DNA from: Clavibacter phaseoli
Lineage (GTDB): Bacteria > Actinomycetota > Actinomycetes > Actinomycetales > Microbacteriaceae
Direction of reading: 5' to 3'
NCBI RefSeq assembly: GCF_021922925.1
Contig: NZ_CP040786.1
Coordinates: 2,852,001 to 2,916,000, forward strand
DNA length: 64,000 nucleotides
The position numbers and the translations under genes were made by a program. Shown here piece after piece: positions 32,884-40,502 of this stretch. Positions within the stretch are counted from its first letter, which is position 1. Every line of letters starts with the position of its first letter. Below the pieces are notes generated by a model, which was not told the DNA's origin, did no database searches, and saw nothing but the letters and a program-made list of their open reading frames with translations.

Positions 32884-35492
32884 CGCGTCGCCTCCCCGGC
32901 CGCCGGCCCGCCGCCCCCGAGGCACCCACGGGCCTCGAGAAGTACGACCGCGTGGCGCAGGAGACGGCCTCCGTCGTGATCCGCCGCTACTCCACCTCCT
33001 TCGGGCTCGCGTCGCGCCTGCTCGGCGCCGACGTCCGCCAGCACATCGAGAACGTCTACGCGCTCGTGCGCGTGGCCGACGAGATCGTCGACGGCGCCGC
33101 GGCCGGCGCCGGCGTGGATCCCGCGCACGTCGAGGCCCTGCTGGATGCGCTGGAGCAGGAGACCGAGGACGCGATGCTGCGCGGCTACAGCACGAACCTC
33201 GTGGTGCACGCCTTCGCGATCACCGCCCGCCGCGCCGGATTCGGCGCCGAGCTCACCGCGCCGTTCTTCGCCTCCATGCGCATGGACCTGCGGCGGATGG
33301 AGCACACCCCGGCGTCCTTCACCGAGTACGTCTACGGATCCGCCGAGGTCGTCGGCCTCATGTGCCTGCGCGCGTTCCTCGTCGGCCACGCGACCACGCG
33401 CCCCGAGCGGATCCGCTTCGAGGAGGGCGCCAAGCGCCTGGGCGCCGCATTCCAGAAGGTCAACTTCCTGCGCGACCTCGCCGCCGACCACGGCGCGCTC
33501 GGCCGCAGCTACTTCCCCGGCGTCGACGTCCAGACCTTCTCGGAGGCCGACAAGGAGCGCATCCTCGACGACATCGACCACGACCTGCGCATGTCCGGCG
33601 CCGTGATCCCCGACCTCCCCGCCTCCAGCCGCCGTGCCGTCGCGCTCGCGCAGGGCCTGTTCGCCGAGCTCACCGTGCGCCTGCGCGACACGCCCGCGTC
33701 GGAGCTCGTGCGCACGCGCGTGCGGGTGCCGGATCCCGTCAAGGCCCGCATCGCGCTCGCCGCCGCCGCGGGAGCCGAGCCCTCCGGCGTCGACGGCCGC
33801 CTCGTCCGCCGCTCGCGCGCCCCCCGCGTGCACGCAGTCCGTCCCGCCCCGACCCAGCCCGCCCCGTCCGACCCCGAGCAGCAGGAGAGCGCCATGACCG
33901 CACCCACCGCCATCGTGATCGGCGGCGGGATCGCCGGCCTCGCCTCCGCGTCGCTCCTCGCCCGCGACGGCTACCGCGTCACCCTCGTGGAGGGCCGCGA
34001 CGAGGTCGGCGGCCGCGCGGGCTCCTGGGACAAGGACGGCTTCCGCTTCGACCTCGGCCCCAGCTGGTACCTCATGCCCGAGGTGTTCGACCACTTCTTC
34101 AAGCTCATGGGCACGAGCGCCGCCGAGCAGCTCGACCTCGTGCGCCTGCCCGGCTACCGCGTGCTCTTCGAGGGCGAGAGCGAGCCCATCGACATCCGCG
34201 ACTCCCGCGAGGCGAACCTCGACCTGTTCGAGAGCGTCGAGCCCGGATCCCGCCCCGCGATGGCCCGCTACCTCGACTCCGCGAAGGACGTCTACGAGGT
34301 CGCGAAGAAGCGCTTCCTCTACACGACCTTCTCCGACTACCGGCCGCTGCTGAAGCGCGACGTCGTCACCCGCACGGGCACGCTCGCGAAGCTGCTGCTC
34401 ACGCCGCTCGAGACGCACGTGGCCCGCTACGTGAAGGACCGCCGCCTCCGCCAGATCCTCGGCTACCCGGCCGTGTTCCTCGGCTCCTCGCCCAAGCTCG
34501 CGCCGAGCATGTACCACCTGATGAGCCACCTCGACCTCGAGGACGGCGTGCTCTACCCGCAGGGCGGCCTCATCACCGTCATCGACGCGATCGCGAGCGT
34601 CGCGCGGGCCGAGGGCGTCGAGATCCGCACCGGCGCGCCCGTCTCGCGCATCCTCACCGAGCCGACGAAGGCCGGGCGGGCCCGGGCGCGAGGCGTGCAG
34701 ATCACGACCGACGCCGGCACCGAGACCCTCGAGGCCGACGTGGTCGTCTCCACCGCCGACCTGCACCACACCGAGACCGAGCTCATCCCCGAGGCGTTCC
34801 GCACCTACCCGCAGTCGTACTGGGACAAGGCCACCGCGGGCCCCGGCGCCGTGCTCGTGTACTTGGGGGTGAAGGGCGGCCTGCCCGAGCTGCACCACCA
34901 CACGCTGCTGTTCACGGAGGACTGGGACGAGAACTTCTCCCGCATCTTCCCGCCGAAGGGCGGCACGACCTCGGTGCCGGATCCCGCGAGCATCTACGTC
35001 TGCAAGCCCAGTGCCACCGACCCGTCGGTCGCGCCCGAGGGCCACGAGAACGTCTTCATCCTGGTGCCGATCCCCGCCGACCCGACCATCGGCCGCGGCG
35101 GCATCGACGGCGCCGGGGACGCGCGCGTCGAGGAGATCGCCGACCGCGCCATCCAGCAGATCAGCGACTGGGCCGGCATCCCCGACCTCGCCGACCGCAT
35201 CGTGCTCCGCCGCACCTCGGGCCCCGGCGACTTCGCCGCCGACCTGCACTCCTGGAAGGGCACGATCCTCGGGCCCGCACACACGCTCACGCAGTCGGCC
35301 ATGTTCCGCGCCGGCAACACGAGCAAGAAGGTCGACGGGCTGCACTACGCCGGCGGGTCCACCATCCCCGGCATCGGCCTGCCCATGTGCCTCATCAGCG
35401 CGGAGATCCTCGTGAAGCGCCTCCGCGGCGACGTGTCGACCGGGCCGGGCGCCGAGCCTCTCGTGCGCACGGTCGGCCGCCCGGTGGTCTGA
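32880..35492 (+). CDS. crtB-crtI: Fused phytoene synthase-phytoene desaturase frame (CrtB-CrtI)
   Basis: An uninterrupted frame of 870 codons that covers two enzymes normally made separately. Residues 20-310 are phytoene synthase, which joins two GGPP: DEIVD (67-71) and DLAAD (199-203) are the Asp-rich motifs. A Pro/Ala/Gln linker (about 310-338) leads into Met339 and a full phytoene desaturase, with the FAD motif VIGGGIAGLASASLLARDGY and GGRAGSW, and the C-terminal HYAGGSTIPGIGLPMCLISAE. CrtI has its own GGAG eight bases before ATG 33894, so it may also be made alone. The ATG overlaps the crtE stop. Confidence 0.85.
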   Translation: MTRRLPGRRPAAPEAPTGLEKYDRVAQETASVVIRRYSTSFGLASRLLGADVRQHIENVYALVRVADEIVDGAAAGAGVDPAHVEALLDALEQETEDAMLRGYSTNLVVHAFAITARRAGFGAELTAPFFASMRMDLRRMEHTPASFTEYVYGSAEVVGLMCLRAFLVGHATTRPERIRFEEGAKRLGAAFQKVNFLRDLAADHGALGRSYFPGVDVQTFSEADKERILDDIDHDLRMSGAVIPDLPASSRRAVALAQGLFAELTVRLRDTPASELVRTRVRVPDPVKARIALAAAAGAEPSGVDGRLVRRSRAPRVHAVRPAPTQPAPSDPEQQESAMTAPTAIVIGGGIAGLASASLLARDGYRVTLVEGRDEVGGRAGSWDKDGFRFDLGPSWYLMPEVFDHFFKLMGTSAAEQLDLVRLPGYRVLFEGESEPIDIRDSREANLDLFESVEPGSRPAMARYLDSAKDVYEVAKKRFLYTTFSDYRPLLKRDVVTRTGTLAKLLLTPLETHVARYVKDRRLRQILGYPAVFLGSSPKLAPSMYHLMSHLDLEDGVLYPQGGLITVIDAIASVARAEGVEIRTGAPVSRILTEPTKAGRARARGVQITTDAGTETLEADVVVSTADLHHTETELIPEAFRTYPQSYWDKATAGPGAVLVYLGVKGGLPELHHHTLLFTEDWDENFSRIFPPKGGTTSVPDPASIYVCKPSATDPSVAPEGHENVFILVPIPADPTIGRGGIDGAGDARVEEIADRAIQQISDWAGIPDLADRIVLRRTSGPGDFAADLHSWKGTILGPAHTLTQSAMFRAGNTSKKVDGLHYAGGSTIPGIGLPMCLISAEILVKRLRGDVSTGPGAEPLVRTVGRPVV
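33894..35492 (+). other. crtI: Internal start for a stand-alone phytoene desaturase (CrtI)
   Basis: ATG 33894 has CAGGAGAG upstream at good spacing and is in frame with the upstream crtB. Starting here gives a 532-residue protein of normal CrtI length, which desaturates phytoene to lycopene. The cell could therefore make both the fusion and the separate enzyme. Confidence 0.6.
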
Positions 35493-35836
35493 TGGGGCTC
35501 GTCTACCTCGTGCTGCTGCTCGTCGCGATCGGCTGCATGATGCTCATCGACCGGCGCTGGCGCCTGTTCTTCTGGCGGGACCGCACGGCGGCGGCGCTCA
35601 CGACCCTCATCGGCGTCGCGTTCTTCCTCGCGTGGGACGTCGCCGGCATCTCGCAGGGCATCTTCTTCCGCGGCGAGACGTCGTTCATGACGGGGATCCT
35701 CGTGGGCCCGGAGCTGCCGCTCGAGGAGGTCTTCTTCCTCACGCTGCTCTGCTACCTCACGATGAACCTCGTCAACGGGTTCAGCCGCCTCGCCGACCAC
35801 CACGTCGCCCGGGCGAGGGAGCGCGCGAACCGATGA
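35492..35836 (+). CDS. crtYe: C50 carotenoid cyclase subunit CrtYe
   Basis: 114 residues, three transmembrane segments: MGLVYLVLLLVAIGCMMLI, AALTTLIGVAFFLAWDVAGI and LLCYLTMNLVNG. The heterodimeric C50 cyclases of actinobacteria consist of two such short subunits (CrtYe/CrtYf), which need each other. The polar motif LPLEEVFFLTLLCYL matches the lycopene cyclase domain. ATG 35492 overlaps the crtI stop (TGATG), and its stop overlaps crtYf. Confidence 0.9.
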   Translation: MGLVYLVLLLVAIGCMMLIDRRWRLFFWRDRTAAALTTLIGVAFFLAWDVAGISQGIFFRGETSFMTGILVGPELPLEEVFFLTLLCYLTMNLVNGFSRLADHHVARARERANR

Positions 35837-36201
35837 GCTACCTCGTGCTCGACCTGCTGTTCCTGATCCCCGTCGCGGTCGTCGGGTTCCTGTTCCGCCG
35901 CCTGCTGCTGCGCGAGGCGAACGCGGTGCCGTACGGATCCAGCCGCTTCGACTACCCCGAGTACTACTGGTACCGGCGCATGCCCGTCGCGATCCTGCTC
36001 GTGATGACGCTGATCTTCGACAACGTCATGATCCGCGTCGGCCTCGTCGGCTACGACCCCGACAAGCTCGTGGGCCTGATCCTCGGCGTCGCGCCCATCG
36101 AGGACTTCGCGTACGCGATCGCCGCCCTCGTGCTGCTGCCCGCGGTCTGGTACCTGCTGCGCCGGCGTCGCGCCGTCTCCGGGATCGAAGCGCATGAGTG
36201 A
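35833..36201 (+). CDS. crtYf: C50 carotenoid cyclase subunit CrtYf
   Basis: 122 residues with the partner cyclase domain: three hydrophobic segments (LVLDLLFLIPVAVVGFLF, MPVAILLVMTLIFDNVMI and FAYAIAALVLLPAVWYLL) and the motif GVAPIEDFAYAI, matching the EExx/EDF motif of the partner. With CrtYe it closes rings on the elongated chain. ATGA overlap with crtYe and 8-bp overlap with crtEb make one coupled operon. Confidence 0.9.
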   Translation: MSYLVLDLLFLIPVAVVGFLFRRLLLREANAVPYGSSRFDYPEYYWYRRMPVAILLVMTLIFDNVMIRVGLVGYDPDKLVGLILGVAPIEDFAYAIAALVLLPAVWYLLRRRRAVSGIEAHE

Positions 36202-37090
36202 CGTGCGCGTGCGGCCGGGCGCCGCGGAGATGCTGCGCACCATCGCGCTGTCGTCGCGACCCCTCTCGTGGGTGAACACGGCGTTCCCGTTCGCGGCCGC
36301 GTACCTCACGGTGACGCGCGAGGTCGACCTGACGGCGATCCTCGGCATCATCTACTTCCTCATCCCGTACAACCTCGCGATGTACGGCATCAACGACGTC
36401 TTCGACTACGAGTCCGACATGCGGAACCCGCGCAAGGGCGGCGTGGAGGGCGCGGTGCTCGCGCGCGCCATGCACCGGCCGGTGCTCATCGCGGTGCTCG
36501 TCACGAACGTGCCGTTCCTCGTCTACCTCGTGGCCGTGGGATCCGCGGCCAGCATCGCGGTGCTCGCCGTGAGCGTCTTCGCCGTGATCGCGTACTCGCT
36601 CAAGGGCCTCCGCTTCAAGGAGCGGCCGGTGCTCGACTCGCTCACGTCCAGCACGCACTTCACGTCTCCCGCGGTCTACGGGATCGTGCTCGCGGGCGGC
36701 GCGTTCACGCCCGCGCTGTGGGCGATCCTCGTCGCGTTCTTCCTGTGGGGGGTCGCGTCGCACGCGTTCGGCGCGGTGCAGGACATCGTCGCCGACCGCG
36801 AGGGCGGCATCTCCTCCATCGCGACCGTGCTCGGCGGGGCCGTGACCGTGCGGATCGCCGTGCTCGCCTACGCCGCGGCCGGGGTCGCGATGCTCTTCAC
36901 GGGGCTGCCGGGGATCATCGCGGCCGTGCTCGTGATCCCGTACATCCTCAGCACCGCGCCGTTCTGGTCGATCCGGGACGAGGACGCGGGAGCCGCGAAC
37001 CGCGGCTGGCGCCGGTTCCTCGGCCTCAACTTCCTCTCCGGCTTCGTGGTGACGATGCTCCTCATCGCGTACTGGCTCACGAACGCCTGA
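36194..37090 (+). CDS. crtEb: Lycopene elongase (UbiA-type prenyltransferase)
   Basis: 298 residues, membrane prenyltransferase that adds two C5 units to lycopene, giving the C50 skeleton. The Asp-rich motif NDVFDYESD (near residue 70) and the second motif VQDIVADREGG near residue 202 bind the prenyl diphosphate; about eight hydrophobic segments follow. With crtYe and crtYf it points to a cyclic C50 pigment of the decaprenoxanthin/C.p.450 kind; ring type cannot be read here. Last gene of the operon. Confidence 0.92.
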   Translation: MSDVRVRPGAAEMLRTIALSSRPLSWVNTAFPFAAAYLTVTREVDLTAILGIIYFLIPYNLAMYGINDVFDYESDMRNPRKGGVEGAVLARAMHRPVLIAVLVTNVPFLVYLVAVGSAASIAVLAVSVFAVIAYSLKGLRFKERPVLDSLTSSTHFTSPAVYGIVLAGGAFTPALWAILVAFFLWGVASHAFGAVQDIVADREGGISSIATVLGGAVTVRIAVLAYAAAGVAMLFTGLPGIIAAVLVIPYILSTAPFWSIRDEDAGAANRGWRRFLGLNFLSGFVVTMLLIAYWLTNA

Positions 37091-37107
37091 CGCCGCGCAG
37101 CGCGCCC

Positions 37108-37428
37108 TCAGTAGTGCGTCGGCATCATGCCGGAGACGATCTCGCGGCGGCGACGCGCGTGCTCGCCCGCGAAGGAGAGCAGCTCCATGTCGTGCTCCCG
37201 CATCCACGCGACGGCGGCCTCCAGCGTGACCGCGGTGGACACCCACACCCGCCGGCCCGAGTCGTCGACCGCGTCGGCGTAGACCTCGAACACGGGATCC
37301 GCGCCGGGCGCGCGCACGGTGGGCACGACGTACCCGAGGACGGGCTGCGACGCGACCTGCACGCGCCAGGCGCCCTGGTGGAAGCGGGCGTGCGGGTGGT
37401 GGACGAGGGGCTCGGGCTCGCGGGTCAT
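37108..37428 (-). CDS. Hypothetical protein
   Basis: 106 residues, soluble, no family recognised. The sequence runs ARFHQGAWRVQVASQPVLGYVV, then VFEVYADAVDDSGRRVWVSTAVTLEAAVAWMREHDM and ends AGEHARRRREIVSGMMPTHY, suggesting a beta-rich start and a single C-terminal helix. ATG 37428 is chosen over the frame back to 37542, which is Arg/Pro-rich noise. It is convergent with crtEb, 17 bp apart, and divergent from the next gene. Confidence 0.65.
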   Translation of the reverse strand: MTREPEPLVHHPHARFHQGAWRVQVASQPVLGYVVPTVRAPGADPVFEVYADAVDDSGRRVWVSTAVTLEAAVAWMREHDMELLSFAGEHARRRREIVSGMMPTHY

Positions 37429-37553
37429 CGGTGCTCCTGGTGGTGGGACGCGGTCGCGAGCACCCGGCCGTGCTCGTGGACGACGATAGGCTCGGCCTCC
37501 GACACCGGGGCCGTCGGGGCAAGATGGACGGACCCCCGCCACCCCAGGAGCCC

Positions 37554-38285
37554 ATGACCCCGCCGATCCGCGTCCTCCACCAGGCCGTACGCCCCTTCGT
37601 GGCGGCGAGCCTGCGCGGCGGCATCCCCACCCCGCTGACTGCGGCCGTGCCCACGGACGCGCCCGTCGGCGTCGTGCCGGGGCCGGATCCGGACCGCATC
37701 CTCGCGCTCGGCGGGATCGGCGGATCCGGCGTGGGCCTCCGCACGCACGCGGAGGGCGTGGCCGCGCAGTCGGCGCGGGCGCTCGCCGCGATCACCGGCC
37801 GCGGCGTCGAGTGGCGCACCGTCCCGCTCGCCGACCAGCATCTGACGGCCACGCAGGAGGCCGTGCGGCAGATCACCGAGCTGCACCGCTACGACGTCGT
37901 GCTCGTGATGCCCGGGGTCGCCGACGCGCTCGAGCTCACGCGCATCACCCCGTGGGTCCACCACCTCGAGGACCTGCTCGACCACCTCGTCGAGCAGACC
38001 GCCGACAACTCGACCGTGCTCGTCTCGGACGTGCCGCAGGTCTCGCAGTACGTGCAGGCGGGCGGCTTCGTGCGGGGCCTGTTCCGGGACCACGCCGCGT
38101 ACCTCTCCCAGAGCAAGGCCGAGGTGTGCGCGCGCTTCCCGCAGGTCGCGTCGGTGAAGCTGCCGGACGCCGGCCCCGTCGACTTCGAGGGCGGCGAGTT
38201 CCGCTACGCGTCCATGTACCGCCGCTGGGGCGAGCACGTGGGCCGCGTGATCGCCGACCTGCAGGCGGAGCGCGGCCCGGCGTGA
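37554..38285 (+). CDS. SGNH/GDSL-like hydrolase, tentative
   Basis: 243 residues. ILALGGIGGSGVGLRTHAEG has the position of the GDS-type nucleophile loop with Gly-Ser (GGSG), VVLVMPGVADALELT the position of block III (usually GxND), and VSDVPQVSQYVQAGGFV the position of the last catalytic block. The protein shape resembles a SGNH esterase, but the blocks are divergent and the assignment is weak. AGGAGCCC precedes ATG 37554. A short tandem repeat follows its stop. Confidence 0.55.
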   Translation: MTPPIRVLHQAVRPFVAASLRGGIPTPLTAAVPTDAPVGVVPGPDPDRILALGGIGGSGVGLRTHAEGVAAQSARALAAITGRGVEWRTVPLADQHLTATQEAVRQITELHRYDVVLVMPGVADALELTRITPWVHHLEDLLDHLVEQTADNSTVLVSDVPQVSQYVQAGGFVRGLFRDHAAYLSQSKAEVCARFPQVASVKLPDAGPVDFEGGEFRYASMYRRWGEHVGRVIADLQAERGPA

Positions 38286-38321
38286 CCCGGTCCGCGTGAC
38301 CCGGTCCGCGTGACCCGGCCC
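38282..38321. repeat. 14-bp tandem repeat, about 2.9 copies
   Basis: GTGACCCGGTCCGC is repeated at 38282-38295 and 38296-38309, with a third, imperfect copy from 38310. It begins inside the hydrolase stop codon region (the stop is within the first copy), between two convergent genes. Confidence 0.8.
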
Positions 38322-38344
38322 GGCGGATCCGCCCGCCCGCGTCC

Positions 38345-39370
38345 CTAGCGCCCGCGCCGCTGGCCGCGCGGCGGGGGAGTGCGCTTGCCGCCGCCCTTCG
38401 GCGCGGGCTTCGATCCGCCCTTCGCGCCCGGGGCGCCCGCCTTGCCCGCGGCCTTGCGCGCGGTCTTCTGCGCGGCGGTGGGCTTCCGGCGATCACGCTC
38501 GTCGTCGTCGCGCTGCGACCGGGAGCTCGCGGCGGTGCGCCCGCGGACGATGCCCACGAGCTCCTCGATGTCGGGGGAGGCGTCGCCCTCGCGCCAGGCC
38601 ACGGCGATCCGCGTCTCCGGCAGGTCGTGCACCGGCACCGCGACGACGTCCTTGCGCGCGTGCAGCCGGCCGAGCGCGTGCGGCACCACCACGAAGCCGA
38701 CGCCCGCGGCGACCAGCTCGACGGCCGCGGCGACGTCCTCGGGCATGGGGACGGGATCCGCGCCCGCCGTGCGCCCGGGCCAGCCCGGCACCTGCTCGGC
38801 CGGCTGCAGGAGCAGGTCCTCGGCGAGGTCGGCGATCGCGATCGCGTCGGACGTGGCGTGCGCGTGCTCCTTGGGCAGGATCGCGACCTGCACCTCGCCG
38901 TAGAGCGGCACGATCGTGAGGCCGCGCCCGTCGACGGGGAGGCGGAGGAACGCGACGTCCGCGGATCCGTCCACCAGGGCGGGCGCCGCGTCCGGCTCGG
39001 CGAGCGGCACGACCCGCAGCGGCACGTCGGCGACGCGCTCGTCCCAGGCGCGGGTCCACTTGGCGACGGTGACGCCCGGCACGATCGCGACGACGAGACC
39101 GCGCGGCGGCGCGGCGGCCTCCGCGGCCAGGCGGGCGTCCTCGGCGGCGATCGCGGCGCGGGCCGCGACGAGCCGGTCCTCGCCCGCGGGGCTGAGGCGC
39201 GTGGGGCCGTCGTCGCGCACGAACAGCTCGACGCCCCAGAGCGCCTCGAGGTCGAGGATCGACCGGCTCACGGCGATGCGCGAGACGTTGAGGGCCTTCG
39301 CGGCGCGGGCGAAGTGCAGCTCGTCGGCGACGGCGGCGAAGTGCCGGAGGGCGGTCGGGTCGGCGTCCAC
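38345..39370 (-). CDS. LysR family regulator with basic C-terminal tail
   Basis: 341 residues. N-terminal winged helix LRHFAAVADELHFARAAKALNVSRIAVSRSILDLEALWG, then a periplasmic-binding-like effector domain from residue 87 (VVAIVPGVTVAKW). Beyond residue 285 comes an unusual tail rich in Lys, Ala, Gly, Pro and Arg (QKTARKAAGKAGAPGAKGG), which is not part of the family and looks like the histone-H1-like tails of actinobacterial nucleoid proteins. Starts with GTG 39370; GAGGGGACT lies upstream. Its target is unknown; it is divergent from the DUF5997-like gene. Confidence 0.82.
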   Translation of the reverse strand: MDADPTALRHFAAVADELHFARAAKALNVSRIAVSRSILDLEALWGVELFVRDDGPTRLSPAGEDRLVAARAAIAAEDARLAAEAAAPPRGLVVAIVPGVTVAKWTRAWDERVADVPLRVVPLAEPDAAPALVDGSADVAFLRLPVDGRGLTIVPLYGEVQVAILPKEHAHATSDAIAIADLAEDLLLQPAEQVPGWPGRTAGADPVPMPEDVAAAVELVAAGVGFVVVPHALGRLHARKDVVAVPVHDLPETRIAVAWREGDASPDIEELVGIVRGRTAASSRSQRDDDERDRRKPTAAQKTARKAAGKAGAPGAKGGSKPAPKGGGKRTPPPRGQRRGR

Positions 39371-39461
39371 GGGAGTCCCCTCGATGGCCCGCTCGGTGGT
39401 GGCGCGCGGAGCGGCGGCGGGTCCGATCCAGGCTAGTGCAGGGCGCCCGGGGCCCCGACGG

Positions 39462-39467
39462 TACCCT
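39462..39467 (+). promoter_or_regulatory. -10 hexamer of leaderless start
   Basis: TACCCT ends six bases before ATG 39474; there is no ribosome site. Confidence 0.45.
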
Positions 39468-39473
39468 GGGCAC

Positions 39474-39905
39474 ATGACGAGCCCCGGATCCAGCCAGACG
39501 ATGAAGGCCGCCACCGCGGCGAAGAAGCTGGGCGTGCACCTGCCGGCGACCCCCGTGGAGTTCCAGGAGTCGACCCCGTCCCGCGCCGAGCTCGCCGAGA
39601 TGCACGAGAACCCGCCCGAGTGGCTCGCCACGCTGCTGCGCGACGGCCCGCACCCGCGCCAGGTCATCGCCGGCAAGCTCGGCGTCTCCATCGCCGGCCT
39701 CGCCCGCGGCGGCGTCGACGAGGCGCTCACCACCGCCCAGATCAAGGAGCTGCTGCAGGCCCCGCCGCAGTGGCTCGTGCAGGAGCGCGCGACGCAGGCC
39801 GAGGTGCGCGAGGAGCAGATCCGCGTGAAGAACCGCGACGCCGGCCGCGCCGCGATGGCCGCCGAGCGCGACCGCCAGGAGGGCACGGACGGCTCGCGCC
39901 GCTGA
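39474..39905 (+). CDS. DUF5997-like protein
   Basis: 143 residues. MKAATAAKKLGVHLPATPVEFQE near the start, PPEWLATLLRDGPHPRQVIAGKLGVSIAGLARGGV in the middle and a charged tail match, as far as I recall, the actinobacterial DUF5997 family of unknown role. The middle part has a helix-turn-helix-like spacing (HPRQVIAGKLGVSIAGLARGG). It is divergent from the LysR gene and leaderless. The next gene starts after a GC drop. Confidence 0.7.
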   Translation: MTSPGSSQTMKAATAAKKLGVHLPATPVEFQESTPSRAELAEMHENPPEWLATLLRDGPHPRQVIAGKLGVSIAGLARGGVDEALTTAQIKELLQAPPQWLVQERATQAEVREEQIRVKNRDAGRAAMAAERDRQEGTDGSRR

Positions 39906-39996
39906 GCGCCGCCTCCGGGCCCGCGGCGCCTTCTGCGACGCCGGCCGCCAGGACGTAGCCGCGATCCGATCAGGGTTTGACAGCACTCAACCCCGA

Positions 39997-40034
39997 TGTG
40001 ACACTTGTGACACCTACATTGACATGTGGGTCAA
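39997..40034. promoter_or_regulatory. Repeated operator-like motifs before the HTH gene
   Basis: TGTGACAC occurs twice, at 39997-40004 and 40006-40013 (9-bp period), followed by the palindrome TTGAC-N6-GTCAA (40019-40034). A TTGACA (39977-39982) upstream could be a -35 box. The motifs lie just before the HTH gene, whose product may bind them. Confidence 0.5.
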
Positions 40035-40067
40035 CGTGATGACACTCCACTTCAGAAGGCAACCCAC

Positions 40068-40466
40068 ATGCCCACGACTCTTTCCGCTTCCTCTGTCCCC
40101 TCTTCGGAGATTGATGCTCTTCGTCACTTACAGCAGTCGCTGCCGGAAGAGTCCGAGCTGGGTCGGGTACTTGGAAAGTTGAGCGAAGGGCTGTCGCACG
40201 GCGTCAGCATGACCGTTGCAAGCGATGATGACGTGCTCACTCCGTCGAAGGCCGCAGCCATTTTGGGCATCAGTCGCACGCACCTCTATAAGATCCTTGA
40301 CGCTGGGGTGTTGCCCTTCCACGTCGTAGGTGAGCGGGACCGTCGGATCTCCATGAGCGACGTTAACGAGTACAACTTGAAAGTGCTCTCGTTCGGGCGA
40401 TCTGACGCCGAGTCTGTTGCGCGCCGTGCCGCGATGGAGGACGACATACTCGATGCGATGACCTGA
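40068..40466 (+). CDS. Excisionase/MerR-type helix-turn-helix protein
   Basis: 132 residues. Residues 57-105 are an excisionase-like winged helix (LTPSKAAAILGISRTHLYKILDAG, then PFHVVGERDRRISMSDVNEY). Residues 1-50 and the C-terminal 25 residues (ESVARRAAMEDDILDAMT) are helical and may bind a partner. This architecture is common in antitoxins that sit before a PIN toxin, but the next gene is not a PIN protein. ATG 40068 follows GAAGG; the 36-bp gap to the next gene has a palindrome. The GC content is below that of the genome. Confidence 0.8.
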   Translation: MPTTLSASSVPSSEIDALRHLQQSLPEESELGRVLGKLSEGLSHGVSMTVASDDDVLTPSKAAAILGISRTHLYKILDAGVLPFHVVGERDRRISMSDVNEYNLKVLSFGRSDAESVARRAAMEDDILDAMT

Positions 40467-40483
40467 TTCCCCACCCGAGGGAA

Positions 40484-40500
40484 CGTCATCTATGATGACG
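40484..40500. promoter_or_regulatory. Palindrome over the second gene's ribosome site
   Basis: CGTCATC-TAT-GATGACG is a perfect 7+3+7 palindrome ending three bases before ATG 40503. It shares GATGAC with sequence ahead of the HTH gene (GTGATGACAC, 40037 region), which suggests binding by the HTH protein or a small RNA hairpin. Confidence 0.45.
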
Positions 40501-40502
40501 AG

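Noticed and set aside
38282..38321. Short tandem repeats as a CRISPR remnant
   Set aside because: The units are directly adjacent without spacers and are only 14 bp.
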